A stretch of 64,000 bases of DNA from positions 1 to 64,000 of the forward strand of contig NZ_WTYY01000003.1 of assembly GCF_009827405.1 (NCBI RefSeq), given 5' to 3'. Both the position numbers and the translations under genes were made by a program. This document shows positions 25,619 through 34,894 of the stretch, one piece after another. The notes below the pieces were generated by a model, which had not been told where the DNA came from, did not search any database, and saw only the letters and a program-made list of their open reading frames with translations. Source of the DNA: Alteraurantiacibacter aestuarii. GTDB taxonomy: Bacteria > Pseudomonadota > Alphaproteobacteria > Sphingomonadales > Sphingomonadaceae. How positions within the stretch are numbered: position 1 is the first letter of the stretch; the number at the start of each line of letters is the position of its first letter.

Positions 25619-26887
25619 TCAATGCGCTGACTGCGCCTCGGCCTCCCGAACGGGTGCCTTGCGACCTGCCGCCACGGCAAAGCCGCACAGCAGCAGGTAG
25701 CAGGCGCCGGGCAGCACCAGCGCGGTGACCAGTCCCGACATATCGGACAGCACGCCAACCAGCAGCGGGATGAACGCGCCGCCCACGATGGCGGTGCACA
25801 GCAGGCCCGATGTGGCCTGCTCGCTGGCGGTGGAGCGTTCCAGCGTCAGGGTGAAGATCACCGGGAACATGATCGAATTGAAAAGGCCGATAGACAGCGC
25901 GACATAGCCCGCGCTGATGCCGCCAACGCTCACCACGTAGAAACACATCAGCGCGGCAATGGCGGTGAAGATCGCCAGCAACCGGGCCGCATTGAAACGC
26001 GCCAGCAGCAGTGATCCGACCGCCCGGCCAACCATCGCGCCGCCCCAGTAGAAGGACACGGACTTGCCCGCCTGCTCCAGCGGAATGCCCCAGATACCGT
26101 CCGAATTGAGGAACAGCGCCATCTGCGTGCCGATGGCCACTTCCGCGCCGACGTAGAGGAAGATCGCCGCCCCGCCCAGCAGCGCCCAGCGGCTGGAGAA
26201 AGCATCGCCGATCATGGCGACGATGCCCATGGTCTGCACTGGCGGCGGCGCTGCGGCGGCCACTGTCTTGCGGCTGAGGAAGAAGAAGGCGAGCAGCAGG
26301 ATCAGCAGCCCGCAAATCCAGAAATAGGCCTTGTCGATACCCATCAGCGCGGCATCGCGCACTTCGTCCGAAACCAGCGAGCCTTCCTTCACTTCCAGCC
26401 CTTCCAGGAACAGCACCGCGCCAAGATACGGGCCGATGAATGTGCCGAAGGAATTGAAGGTCTGCGCCAGTGTAAGGCGGAAATGGCTGTGTTTGGGATC
26501 GCCCAGCGCGGCGGCGAGCGGATTGGCCGCCACCTGCAAGATGGTGATGCCGCTGGCGAGCACGAACAGACCGCCCAGCACCAGCGTGTAATTGGCGATA
26601 TTGGCCGCGCCCAGCATGATCAGGCAGGCCGCCGCCATTGTCGCCAGCGCGATCAGGATGGCGGGCACCGCGCGCACTTTCGCAATCAGCACGGCGGCGG
26701 GGAAGGAGATCACGCCATAGGCGATGAAGAAGGCCGAGGCGGACAGCTGCGCCTCTGCGTTGGAGAGGGTGAAAATGCCTTTCACCGATGCCACCAGCGG
26801 ATCGATCAGCGAGGTGATGAAACCCCAGGCAAAAAACAACGTGGTCACGGCAATGAACGCGGCGCGCACCGTAGGCTTGTTATCCAT
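25619..26887 (-). CDS. FHS-family sugar:proton MFS transporter (FucP/GluP type)
   Basis: 422 residues and twelve predicted membrane spans. The N-terminal part has FFAWGFITSLIDPLV, the family's first span, and LQVAANPLAAALG and QTFNSFGTFIGP, which hold the conserved acidic/amide residues of FucP and glucose/galactose permeases. The start ATG follows GGGGAGA. It begins 57 bp after the stop of the GH43 beta-xylosidase on the same strand, so import of the released xylose, arabinose or short products is the best guess. Two other sugar MFS genes (10088 and 63230) are of different families, so the locus carries three separate inner-membrane routes. Confidence 0.85.
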   Translation of the reverse strand: MDNKPTVRAAFIAVTTLFFAWGFITSLIDPLVASVKGIFTLSNAEAQLSASAFFIAYGVISFPAAVLIAKVRAVPAILIALATMAAACLIMLGAANIANYTLVLGGLFVLASGITILQVAANPLAAALGDPKHSHFRLTLAQTFNSFGTFIGPYLGAVLFLEGLEVKEGSLVSDEVRDAALMGIDKAYFWICGLLILLLAFFFLSRKTVAAAAPPPVQTMGIVAMIGDAFSSRWALLGGAAIFLYVGAEVAIGTQMALFLNSDGIWGIPLEQAGKSVSFYWGGAMVGRAVGSLLLARFNAARLLAIFTAIAALMCFYVVSVGGISAGYVALSIGLFNSIMFPVIFTLTLERSTASEQATSGLLCTAIVGGAFIPLLVGVLSDMSGLVTALVLPGACYLLLCGFAVAAGRKAPVREAEAQSAH

Positions 26888-26944
26888 CAGACATTCTCCC
26901 CTGCCTGCCGCATTCTTGCAGCAGCACCGTTCCCGGCGTCCCTG

Positions 26945-28663
26945 TTATCGTATTTCCCCGGAGTGGGAATAGGGCCCGATCACCAAGCCGGTGAATAGTC
27001 CGGCGTGAATGGAGGCGAGCGGCTCGACGTTCAGCCCATTCCCCAGCCCATTCCCCGGCCCATTCCCCGGCCCATTACCCAGCCTGTTCCACCCCTCATC
27101 GCCCGCCATGCGCCAGCTCAGCTGCGCCTCGCCGCCATTGAGCTGGAGGCGCAGTTCCACCGCTCCTGCTCGGCCCATGGGCGCACGCGCGACCACTTCG
27201 CCGCGCTGGTCTTGTGCAGCATCGGTGCGCAGGCGGGCGACCATCTGGCGTTCGCCCCGTTCGCCGGCCACCTGCTCGATCCCGAAGGCGAGGAAATGCG
27301 CCTCGTCCATGAAGGCCAGCAGCCCGGCAAATTCGCCATCAGCAGCGGGATTGAAGTCGAGCTTCGTGGTTACCTGGGCCGCATGGTGGCGCAGGCGGCG
27401 ACCGGTGAAGGCAGGGTGGGCAAGGCTTCCGGCGGCATCCTTGCCGGTGATGACCCACAAGCTGCTTTCAGCATGGTCTTGCCCGATTTGCTGCACCGGT
27501 CCGGGTGTCCTGATGCCGATCCATTCGGCGGACAGGCGATCCTGATCGAAGTCATCGCGCCAGTGCTGCCAGTCTGTTCCCGGTGACGGGGGCAGGTCTG
27601 GTGCGGCATTCACCGGCGGAACGGCGGCGCCCGGCGGCAGGAACAGCGGCCAGCCATCCTCCCAGCTGACCGGCAGCAGATAAGTCTCGCGCCCCAGCAA
27701 GGTGGATTGGCCCGCGAACGGCCGCGTGGCCAGGAACACGCCCCACCAGCTGCCGTCATCCAGCTGCACCAGATCGGCATGGCCGGTGGCCTCCACCCTG
27801 TCAGGCCGATCGGCGGGCAGGTCACGCTGCGTCAGAATCGGATTGACGGGACCGGGTTCGTAAGGCCCGGTGACGGAGCGCGAGCGGTAAATGGTCTGCG
27901 AATGCTGGTCTGCCGTGCCGCCTTCGGCTGCCAGCAGGTAATAGTACTCGCCCACGCGGTAGATATGCGGTCCTTCGGCCCACACCGGCTGCGCAGCCAG
28001 ATCAACGCCGCCGTCGACCAGCAGAATCCGCTCCCCCACGAACGCGCTGGTCTGCGGATTGAATTGCTGGAGCCACAACGCGCGGTGGCCGTCATACTGC
28101 GGCTGGCCGGGAGGCGCGTCATTATAGACGATCCAGCTGCGCCCGTCTTCGCCGAAGAACAGCGAGGGATCGATCCCGTCAAACGGCAGCCACACCGGGT
28201 CCGACCACGGACCCGACGGATCGTCCGCCGTGATCATGAAATTGCCGCGGCAATCGATGCAGGTGTTGAGGATGAAGAAGCGCCCGTCATGATGGGTGAT
28301 GGCCGGAGCGAACAATCCGCGATTCGTTCCCAGACCGGAAAAATCGACCTGGCCGGGACGGTCGATCGCATGGCCAGCCAGCTGCCAGTTCACCAGATCG
28401 CGGCTGTGGAATATCGGCAGGCCGGGAAACCATGAGAAGGTGGAAGTGACGAGGTAGAAGTCATCCCCCACCCGCGTGATCGAGGGATCGGGGTGGAAAC
28501 CGGGCAGAATCGGATTGCGATAGGAACCAGCGGGCACGGGCAGCTCGTCTTCCAGCGCCTGATACTCGACATAATCGAAGCGCGCCGTGGTGCCGGCCAG
28601 CGCAGGAAATGCCCCGCTCAGCGATGTCACGACCATCAACAGCTTAAACAAATTACCAAACAT
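26945..28663 (-). CDS. GH43 beta-xylosidase/alpha-L-arabinofuranosidase, exported
   Basis: 572 residues with a signal peptide MFGNLFKLLM ... PALAG. The five-bladed propeller carries all three GH43 carboxylates: base Asp59 (GFHPDPSI), pKa modulator Asp165 (DGIDPSLF) and acid Glu230 (WAEGPHIY). The C-terminal part is a beta-sandwich of the XynB/DUF1349 kind; after about residue 530 a GNGPGNGPGNGLGNGL linker is coded by four 12-bp repeats. The preferred reaction is removal of xylose from the non-reducing end of xylo-oligomers, with arabinofuranosidase activity an alternative common in this family. It is divergent from xylX with the operator at 28722 between them. Confidence 0.88.
   Translation of the reverse strand: MFGNLFKLLMVVTSLSGAFPALAGTTARFDYVEYQALEDELPVPAGSYRNPILPGFHPDPSITRVGDDFYLVTSTFSWFPGLPIFHSRDLVNWQLAGHAIDRPGQVDFSGLGTNRGLFAPAITHHDGRFFILNTCIDCRGNFMITADDPSGPWSDPVWLPFDGIDPSLFFGEDGRSWIVYNDAPPGQPQYDGHRALWLQQFNPQTSAFVGERILLVDGGVDLAAQPVWAEGPHIYRVGEYYYLLAAEGGTADQHSQTIYRSRSVTGPYEPGPVNPILTQRDLPADRPDRVEATGHADLVQLDDGSWWGVFLATRPFAGQSTLLGRETYLLPVSWEDGWPLFLPPGAAVPPVNAAPDLPPSPGTDWQHWRDDFDQDRLSAEWIGIRTPGPVQQIGQDHAESSLWVITGKDAAGSLAHPAFTGRRLRHHAAQVTTKLDFNPAADGEFAGLLAFMDEAHFLAFGIEQVAGERGERQMVARLRTDAAQDQRGEVVARAPMGRAGAVELRLQLNGGEAQLSWRMAGDEGWNRLGNGPGNGPGNGLGNGLNVEPLASIHAGLFTGLVIGPYSHSGEIR
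27035..27082. repeat. Four tandem 12-bp repeats in the GH43 gene
   Basis: Four units of CCCATTCCCCGG (with small changes in the first and last) code for Gly-Asn-Gly-Pro/Leu on the minus strand near the enzyme's C-terminus. In-frame slippage tract. Confidence 0.9.
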
Positions 28664-28696
28664 CGGAATATCTCCCCCTGCCAGCGGCCTTTATCC

Positions 28697-28725
28697 TTGC
28701 CCCTTGCCAACACCGCCCTTATGGT
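28697..28725 (+). promoter_or_regulatory. Probable promoter of the xylX operon
   Basis: TTGCCC (28697-28702), 17-bp spacer, TATGGT (28720-28725). The -10 overlaps the operator in the same register as at 21950 and 42192. Confidence 0.55.
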
Positions 28726-28735
28726 AGCGCTATCA
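28722..28735. promoter_or_regulatory. LacI-type operator between GH43 and xylX
   Basis: TGGTAGCGCTATCA, 13 of 14 bases of the shared palindrome, lying in the 94-bp divergent region. Confidence 0.85.
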
Positions 28736-28757
28736 GTGGAGAGGGCAAGCATCGGCA

Positions 28758-29882
28758 ATGGCCGGCGAAATAAAAGACATTCTGCCCGGGGATTTTGCTT
28801 CGGGCCATTTCATCGGCCGTGCACAGGGGCCTGATGGTCCGTGCGTGATCGCCATTCGCGGTGGTCGCCTGTTCGACCTGACGCAGGACGTGGCCAGCAT
28901 CAGCGGCGCGGTGGCGCGCAGGATATTCACCGGCGGGCGCGATATCGGCAGCGTGGAGGATGGCCTGCCAGACGGCTGGTCGCTGCTCTCGCCTGTCGAT
29001 CTGCAATGTATCAAGGCCAGCGGCGTCACCTTTGCACTTTCCGCCATTGAGCGGGTGATTGAGGAGCGCGCGCGCGGCGATGCAGCAACGGCGGCGAAAA
29101 TCCGCGCCTCGCTGGAGGAAAAGGTGGGCGCGGGGATTCGCTCTGTCGTGCCCGGCAGTCATGAGGCGGCGGAACTCAAGGCGGTGCTGATCGCCGAAGG
29201 CATGTGGTCGCAATATCTGGAGGTCGCGATCGGCCCCGATGCGGAGATATTCTCCAAATCGCCGGTCCTGTCCTCCGTCGGTCATGGCGCGCTGATCGGT
29301 GTGCGATCCGATTCGAGCTGGAACAATCCCGAACCCGAAGTGGTGCTGGTGTGCGATGCGCACGGCGAAGTGGTGGGCGTGACGCTGGGCAATGACGTCA
29401 ACCTGCGCGATTTCGAAGGGCGCTCTGCCCTGCTGCTGTCAAAGGCCAAGGACAACACCGCATCCTGCGCGCTGGGGCCGTTCATCCGCCTGTTCGACGA
29501 TGGCTTCACCATGGATGACGTGCGCCAGGCCAATGTCGACCTGCTGATCGAGGGGCCGGAGGGCTACCGGCTCGAGGGCACCAATGTGATGGCCCAGATC
29601 AGCCGCGACCCGCTTGACCTGGTCAGCCAGGCACAATCCGAACATCATTATCCCGATGGCTTCGTGCTGTTTTGCGGCACCTTGTTTGCGCCCACACAGG
29701 ACCGCGATCAGCCCGGCGCCGGCTTCACCCACAAGATCGGCGACATTGTCACAATATCTTCGCGCCGGATCGGCACGTTGCGCAATGAAGTGACCACTTC
29801 GCGCGATGCGCCGGCCTGGACCTTCGGCATTGCCGAATTTGCGCGCAACCTGGCCGCGCGCGGCCTCATCGACAGGATCTGA
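28758..29882 (+). CDS. xylX: 2-keto-3-deoxy-D-xylonate dehydratase (FAH-type)
   Basis: 374 residues of the fumarylacetoacetate hydrolase superfamily, in the long form used in the Weimberg pathway. It converts 2-keto-3-deoxyxylonate to 2-oxoglutarate semialdehyde. The metal site is suggested by EVAIGPDAEIF (about 155-165) and NPEPEVVLV, followed by GNDVNLRDFEGRS. No signal peptide; cytoplasmic. First gene of a seven-gene rightward operon (xylX-xylA-xylB-xylC-esterase-GH5-epimerase). Its spacing to xylA is 5 bp. The assignment is firm because the four other pathway enzymes lie nearby. Confidence 0.92.
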   Translation: MAGEIKDILPGDFASGHFIGRAQGPDGPCVIAIRGGRLFDLTQDVASISGAVARRIFTGGRDIGSVEDGLPDGWSLLSPVDLQCIKASGVTFALSAIERVIEERARGDAATAAKIRASLEEKVGAGIRSVVPGSHEAAELKAVLIAEGMWSQYLEVAIGPDAEIFSKSPVLSSVGHGALIGVRSDSSWNNPEPEVVLVCDAHGEVVGVTLGNDVNLRDFEGRSALLLSKAKDNTASCALGPFIRLFDDGFTMDDVRQANVDLLIEGPEGYRLEGTNVMAQISRDPLDLVSQAQSEHHYPDGFVLFCGTLFAPTQDRDQPGAGFTHKIGDIVTISSRRIGTLRNEVTTSRDAPAWTFGIAEFARNLAARGLIDRI

Positions 29883-29887
29883 GCTTC

Positions 29888-31327
29888 ATGACCAACCGCA
29901 CCCTCTCCCATTACATCGGCGGCGAATTCGTCGGCGCCAGCGATGCGCTGGAAAGCATCAACCCGTCCGACACCAGCGACGTTGTGGCGCGCTTCCCCGA
30001 TGGCAGCCCGGATGATGTGGCCGCCGCCGTGGCCGCCGCCAAGGCCGCACAGCCCGGCTGGGCCGATGCCTCGCCCGAAGTACGCTCTGACCTGCTGGAA
30101 AAGGTCGCATCCGCGCTGTTCGCCCGCTCCGCCGAACTGGGCGAGCTGCTTGCCCGCGAAGAAGGCAAGTTGCGCGGCGAGGGGATTGGCGAGACACTGC
30201 GCGCCGCGCGCATCTTCCGCTATTTTGCCGGGGAAGCGCTGCGCCGTCACGGGCTGACGCTGGAATCGACCCGCCCCGGCCTGGATGTTGCCACCCACCG
30301 CGAAGCGCTGGGCGTTGTCGGCCTGATCACCCCGTGGAACTTCCCCATCGCCATCCCGGCATGGAAGGCCGCCCCGGCGATGGCCTTTGGCAATTCGGTG
30401 GTGCTGAAAGCCGCCAATATCACGCCGACCATGGCCTATGCGCTGGCGGAAATCATTCATGAGGCGGGCATTCCCGCCGGCGTGTTCAACCTGGTGCTGG
30501 GCCGCGGCGATGTGGGCCGCGCGATTGTCGATCATCCCGATGTGGCCGCGATCAGCTTTACCGGCAGCCAGGGCGTGGGCGCGCAGGTTGGCGTCAATGC
30601 CATGGCCCGCCAGGCGCGCGTACAGATGGAAATGGGCGGCAAGAACCCGCTGGTGGTGCTGAATGATGCCGATCTGGTCAAGGCGGTGGCGATTGCTGCC
30701 GATGGCGGCTTCTTCCAGACCGGCCAGCGGTGCACCGCATCCAGCCGGGTGATCGTGGAAGACGGCATTCACGATGCCTTTGTCGAAGCCCTGGCCCAGC
30801 GTGGCCGCGCGCTGAAAGTGGGCGCGGCGATGGACCCCGATACGCAGGTTGGTCCCGCGGCGAGCGAGGCCCAGCTGGAGCAGAACTTCCGCTATGTGGC
30901 GATTGCCTGCGAAGAAGGCGGCCGTCTGGCTGGCGGCGGTGACAAGGTGGAATGCGCCACGCAGGGCTATTTCATGCAGCCCACCGTGATCGCCGACACC
31001 GATCCTGACATGCGCATCAACAACGAGGAGGTGTTCGGCCCCGTCGTCTCGACCGTGCGGGTGAAGAATTATGACGAGGCGCTGGAAATCGCCAATCGCG
31101 GCAATTTCGGCCTGTCCTCCGGCATCGTGACCAACAGCCTCAAATATGCGCGGCACTTCCGCAAGAATGTGCGCGCAGGGATGGTCATGATCAATCTGCC
31201 AACCGCCGGGGTCGATTATCACGTCCCCTTCGGCGGCTCTCGCGGGTCCAGCTACGGGCCGCGCGAACAGGGATTTGCTGCGGTGGAATTCTACACCCAG
31301 ATCAAGACAGTTTACACAGGAGACTGA
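29888..31327 (+). CDS. xylA: 2-oxoglutarate semialdehyde dehydrogenase
   Basis: 479 residues, NAD(P)-dependent aldehyde dehydrogenase. The cofactor segment TPWNFPIAIPAWK is at about 148-160, the general base is Glu248 in MEMGGKNP and the nucleophile is Cys282 in TGQRCTAS. It completes the Weimberg pathway, giving 2-oxoglutarate that enters the TCA cycle. The symbol follows Caulobacter usage; it is not xylose isomerase, which many bacteria also call xylA. Second in the operon, 5 bp after xylX and 5 bp before xylB. Confidence 0.92.
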   Translation: MTNRTLSHYIGGEFVGASDALESINPSDTSDVVARFPDGSPDDVAAAVAAAKAAQPGWADASPEVRSDLLEKVASALFARSAELGELLAREEGKLRGEGIGETLRAARIFRYFAGEALRRHGLTLESTRPGLDVATHREALGVVGLITPWNFPIAIPAWKAAPAMAFGNSVVLKAANITPTMAYALAEIIHEAGIPAGVFNLVLGRGDVGRAIVDHPDVAAISFTGSQGVGAQVGVNAMARQARVQMEMGGKNPLVVLNDADLVKAVAIAADGGFFQTGQRCTASSRVIVEDGIHDAFVEALAQRGRALKVGAAMDPDTQVGPAASEAQLEQNFRYVAIACEEGGRLAGGGDKVECATQGYFMQPTVIADTDPDMRINNEEVFGPVVSTVRVKNYDEALEIANRGNFGLSSGIVTNSLKYARHFRKNVRAGMVMINLPTAGVDYHVPFGGSRGSSYGPREQGFAAVEFYTQIKTVYTGD

Positions 31328-31332
31328 GCCAG

Positions 31333-32118
31333 ATGGCACAGGGGGTTTTACAGCCAGTGGTACAAGGGGCGATCTACCCCAGTCTGGCCGGGAAGAAGAT
31401 TATCGTAAGTGGCGGCGGTTCGGGCATTGGCGAAGGCATCGTCGAAGGCTTTGTGCGCCAGGGCGCCGCTGTCGCCTTCGTGGATGTGCAGGACCAGCCG
31501 AGCGAGGCGCTGGTTGCGCGCATGGCCGATGCGGCAATCCCGCCGGTCTATGCCCATTGCGACGTTACCGACTGCGCCGACTACGAAGCCCGCATAACCG
31601 ATCTGATCTCGCGGCTTGGCGGCTGCGATGTGCTGGTCAACAATGCCGCCAACGATGACCGGCACGAGATTGCCGACGTCACGCCCGAATATTGGGATGA
31701 TCGCATGGGGGTGAACCTCAAGCATCAGTTCTTCGCCGCCAAGACGGTGGCACCCGCCATGCGCGCGGCGGGCGGCGGCAGCATCATCAATCTGGGATCG
31801 ATCAGCTGGCACCTGGGGTTGGAGAGCCTGACCATTTACCAGACCGCCAAGGCCGCGATCGAGGGGCTGACCCGCAGTCTGGCGCGCGAGCTGGGGCGCG
31901 ACAATATCCGCGTCAATGCGATCATCCCCGGCAATGTGCAAACGCCGCGGCAGATGAAATGGTATTCGCCCGAAGGCGAGGCAGAGATTGTGGCGGCACA
32001 ATGCCTGGATGGCCGTATCCAGCCGGTGGATATCGCCGCCATGGCGTTGTTCCTGGCGTCCGATGACGCCCGCTTCTGCACCGCGCATAATTACTGGGTG
32101 GATGCCGGATGGCGGTAA
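31333..32118 (+). CDS. xylB: D-xylose 1-dehydrogenase (SDR)
   Basis: A 261-residue classical short-chain dehydrogenase. NAD binding: SGGGSGIGEG (about 26-35); VNNAAN at 101-106; catalytic Ser155 in INLGSIS and Tyr168-xxx-Lys172. It has the roughly 20-residue N-terminal extension seen in Caulobacter XylB. It oxidises xylose to xylono-lactone. Its stop overlaps the xylC start by 10 bp, so translation is coupled. Symbol in the Caulobacter sense; xylulokinase shares the name elsewhere and is not present in the window. Confidence 0.9.
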   Translation: MAQGVLQPVVQGAIYPSLAGKKIIVSGGGSGIGEGIVEGFVRQGAAVAFVDVQDQPSEALVARMADAAIPPVYAHCDVTDCADYEARITDLISRLGGCDVLVNNAANDDRHEIADVTPEYWDDRMGVNLKHQFFAAKTVAPAMRAAGGGSIINLGSISWHLGLESLTIYQTAKAAIEGLTRSLARELGRDNIRVNAIIPGNVQTPRQMKWYSPEGEAEIVAAQCLDGRIQPVDIAAMALFLASDDARFCTAHNYWVDAGWR

Positions 32119-32993
32119 CCACCCCTGTTCGCGCTGTCCTGGATGCGGGCAGCAAGCTGGGTGAAGGCGTTGTATGGGACGCCGCGCGCCAGATCGTATG
32201 GTTCGTCGACATCAAGCAGCACCGGCTGTGGCATTTCGATCCGGCCAATGGCAGCAATGCCATGGCGGTGGCACCGGGCCAGATCGGCTGGGCCTTGCCG
32301 GCAGAGGGCGGCCTGCTGCTGTGCGGTTTGCAGGATGGCCTGTACACTTTCGATCCCACCAGCCAGCGCTTTGACAAGCTGATGGACGTGCCGGGGGAAC
32401 CTGCCGGAAATCGGCTCAACGATGCCTGCACCGATCCGTGGGGCCGCGTGTGGTTCGGATCGATGGATGATAGCGAGCAGCAGGCCTCTGGCCGCTTCTA
32501 TGTCTTCGATCGCGGCAATATCCGCGCCGCCGGGCCCGGTGGCATCACCATCACCAACGGCCCCGCCGTCAGCCCCTCTGGCGACCGGATCTATTTCACC
32601 GATACCACCGCGCAGAAGATCATGGTGGCAGACCTTTCGCGCGATGGCGTGGGCGAGGCGCGGCCCTTTGCCGATACTGGCGCGCTGTTCCCCGATGCCT
32701 ATCCCGATGGGCCGGTCGTAGATGCCGAGGACCACGTGTGGACCGGGCTTTATCTGGGATCGCACGTGGCGCGCTTTTCTCCCGATGGCGAACTGGTGGA
32801 CCAGATTGAAATGCCCGCGCGCGACATCACCAAGATGGGCTTTGGCGGGCCGGACCTGCGCACCGCCTATGTCACCACGGCAACCAAGAACATGGAGGAA
32901 GCCGACATGCAGCAATACCCGCTGGCAGGAAGCCTGTTCGCATTCGATGCGCCGGTGGCCGGTTTCGCCGCCGCTGCGGTGAAACTGGGATGA
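32109..32993 (+). CDS. xylC: Xylono-1,4-lactonase (SMP-30/gluconolactonase family)
   Basis: 294 residues. The SMP-30 metal site is seen in LGEGVVWD (Glu), NRLNDACTDPWGRVWFGSMD (Asn/Asp) and TNGPAVSPSGDRIYFTDT. It hydrolyses xylonolactone to xylonate. Cytoplasmic, with no signal peptide, unlike the lactonase-like lipoprotein at 7815-8783, so the two lactonases act in different compartments. It overlaps xylB by 10 bp and the next gene by 4 bp. Confidence 0.9.
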   Translation: MAVTTPVRAVLDAGSKLGEGVVWDAARQIVWFVDIKQHRLWHFDPANGSNAMAVAPGQIGWALPAEGGLLLCGLQDGLYTFDPTSQRFDKLMDVPGEPAGNRLNDACTDPWGRVWFGSMDDSEQQASGRFYVFDRGNIRAAGPGGITITNGPAVSPSGDRIYFTDTTAQKIMVADLSRDGVGEARPFADTGALFPDAYPDGPVVDAEDHVWTGLYLGSHVARFSPDGELVDQIEMPARDITKMGFGGPDLRTAYVTTATKNMEEADMQQYPLAGSLFAFDAPVAGFAAAAVKLG

Positions 32994-34894
32994 GATATCT
33001 GGCCGCATCCGCCGCGCTGGCCGCTATGCTTGCAGCAGGTGCCGCCCATGCCGCTCCGCAGCCGGGTGCTGCTTATGGCGATCACATGGTGCTGCAACGC
33101 GGACAGCCGATCATGATTGAAGGCACTGCCGGGGGCGGGGCACAGGTCACCGGCACTCTGGACGGTGAAACGCAGCGTACGCGGGCCGATTTCCAAGGCG
33201 TGTTCCGCCTCACCTTCTCCGCCCGCGAAGGCAGCACAGATCCGCTCACGCTGACTTTGCGCGATGCCAGCGGCGAAACTGCGATTGGCGATATACTGAT
33301 CGGCGATGTCTGGCTGTGTTCGGGCCAGTCCAACATGGAGCTTTCGGTCGCCCGCGCGCTCAACAGTTATAATGAGCTACGCCTCTCTCCCGATGAGAAC
33401 ATGCGTCTGCTGATGGTGCCCAAGTTCACCGCCGCAGCCCCGCGCCGCGAATTTGGCGAGCCAGCCGCATGGCATGCCGCCACGCCAGAAACGGTCGAGC
33501 CTTTCTCCGCCGCCTGCTTCTACATGGCCAAGAAGCTGCGCGCCGATAATGGCGTGCCGGTTGGCCTGATCCATTCGAACTGGGGCGGGTCTGCCGCCAG
33601 TTCATGGCTCAGCCCCGATCATGTGCGAACGATGTTTGGCCAGGCCGCGCTGGATCAGCTGCAACTGTATGATCATGATCCGCTGGCCGCCGCGCAGGCC
33701 TTCGTGCCGCAATGGTATGACTGGTGGCGCGCCAATGACAATGGCAATGAACCGTGGACCAATCCGGACATGCTGGAATGGGCCGACATCCCCAAATTCT
33801 CCTTCTGGAATGAATGGCGCGGCACGGGGCTGGACACCCAGCCCGCCGCCAATGTCTGGCTACGCCAGAGCTTCACCCTCACGGCAGAGCAGGCGCGCGG
33901 CGAAGGCACCTTGTCCATCGGCGCGATCGACGATCTCGACCTGACATGGGTCAACGGCCACCCGGTCGGTTACACGTTCGGCTGGGGTGTCGAGCGGAAT
34001 TACCGCGTGCCGGCGGAATATCTGCACGAAGGCGAGAATGAAGTGCTGATCGTGGCCAGCAACAACTGGGACACGGGCGGATTTTTCGCCGGGCCGGAGC
34101 GGCTGTTCTTTGCAAGCGCAGGCGGTGACACGGTCCCGCTGGGGGCTGACTGGGAATATTCCATCGGCGCCATTGCGGACATGCCGCCGCGCGCGCCATG
34201 GGATGGCATCGCCGGACTTGGCGTGATGCACAATTACATGATCGCCCCGCTTGGCCCCATGCGGCTGGCAGGCGTCGCCTGGTATCAGGGTGAGAGCGAT
34301 GTCGGCCCGGCAGGATATGCGGACAAGCTGCACGCGCTGTTTGACGGATGGCGCGGCCAGTTCGGCGATCAGGCGCGCATGCTGGTGGTGCAACTGGCCG
34401 ATTACGGCACGCGCACCAGCCAGCCGGTCGCGTCCGGCTGGGCAGACCTGCGCGAGGAACAGCGCCAGGCCGTTCTGGCCGATGGCAATGCCGCGCTGGT
34501 GACCGCCATCGATCTGGGCGAGCCTTCGGATATTCACCCGGCCAACAAGAATGTGCTGGGCCTGCGCATGGCGCTGGCGGCCGAGGGCGTGGCCCTGCCG
34601 CAGCCCGAAAGCGCCGCCCTTGATGGTGACAGCATCACGGTGACATTCAGCGGTGTGGTAGGCGGCCTGCAAGCCTATAGCGGCCCCTTTCCGCTGGGCG
34701 TGGAACTGTGCGGGGATAGTCAGGAAACCTGCCGCTTCGTGCTGGCCCGCCCGCACGGCAACCAGCTGCTGATCAGCGCCGATGGACTTCCCGCCACCCG
34801 CGTTCGTCATGGCTGGGCCGATGCGCCCGTGGTCAATCTGTACGATGCGCGGGACATTGCCGTGCCCGCCTTCGAATTGGAGATCGTCCAGTGA
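32990..34894 (+). CDS. Exported sialate-O-acetylesterase-type esterase, probable acetylxylan esterase
   Basis: 634 residues with signal peptide (MRYLAASAAL ... AHAAP). An SGNH/GDSL-like hydrolase of the sialate O-acetylesterase family: nucleophile Ser114 in CSGQSNMEL, block GVAWYQGESDVG, and the His-bearing block DIHPANKNVLG. A jelly-roll insert (about 280-370) lies in the middle. In plant-polysaccharide loci this family contains acetylxylan esterases that remove acetyl groups from xylo-oligomers, and the surrounding genes support that over a sialic acid role. ATGA overlap with xylC and with the next gene puts it in the same coupled operon. Confidence 0.82.
   Translation: MRYLAASAALAAMLAAGAAHAAPQPGAAYGDHMVLQRGQPIMIEGTAGGGAQVTGTLDGETQRTRADFQGVFRLTFSAREGSTDPLTLTLRDASGETAIGDILIGDVWLCSGQSNMELSVARALNSYNELRLSPDENMRLLMVPKFTAAAPRREFGEPAAWHAATPETVEPFSAACFYMAKKLRADNGVPVGLIHSNWGGSAASSWLSPDHVRTMFGQAALDQLQLYDHDPLAAAQAFVPQWYDWWRANDNGNEPWTNPDMLEWADIPKFSFWNEWRGTGLDTQPAANVWLRQSFTLTAEQARGEGTLSIGAIDDLDLTWVNGHPVGYTFGWGVERNYRVPAEYLHEGENEVLIVASNNWDTGGFFAGPERLFFASAGGDTVPLGADWEYSIGAIADMPPRAPWDGIAGLGVMHNYMIAPLGPMRLAGVAWYQGESDVGPAGYADKLHALFDGWRGQFGDQARMLVVQLADYGTRTSQPVASGWADLREEQRQAVLADGNAALVTAIDLGEPSDIHPANKNVLGLRMALAAEGVALPQPESAALDGDSITVTFSGVVGGLQAYSGPFPLGVELCGDSQETCRFVLARPHGNQLLISADGLPATRVRHGWADAPVVNLYDARDIAVPAFELEIVQ

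Noticed and set aside
27035..27082. A second repeat array considered as CRISPR or protein-binding sites
   Set aside because: Contiguous 12-bp units in the GH43 coding frame, so a coding slippage tract.
29888..32118. Reading xylA and xylB as xylose isomerase and xylulokinase
   Set aside because: The proteins are an aldehyde dehydrogenase and a short-chain dehydrogenase; the symbols follow the Weimberg naming only.
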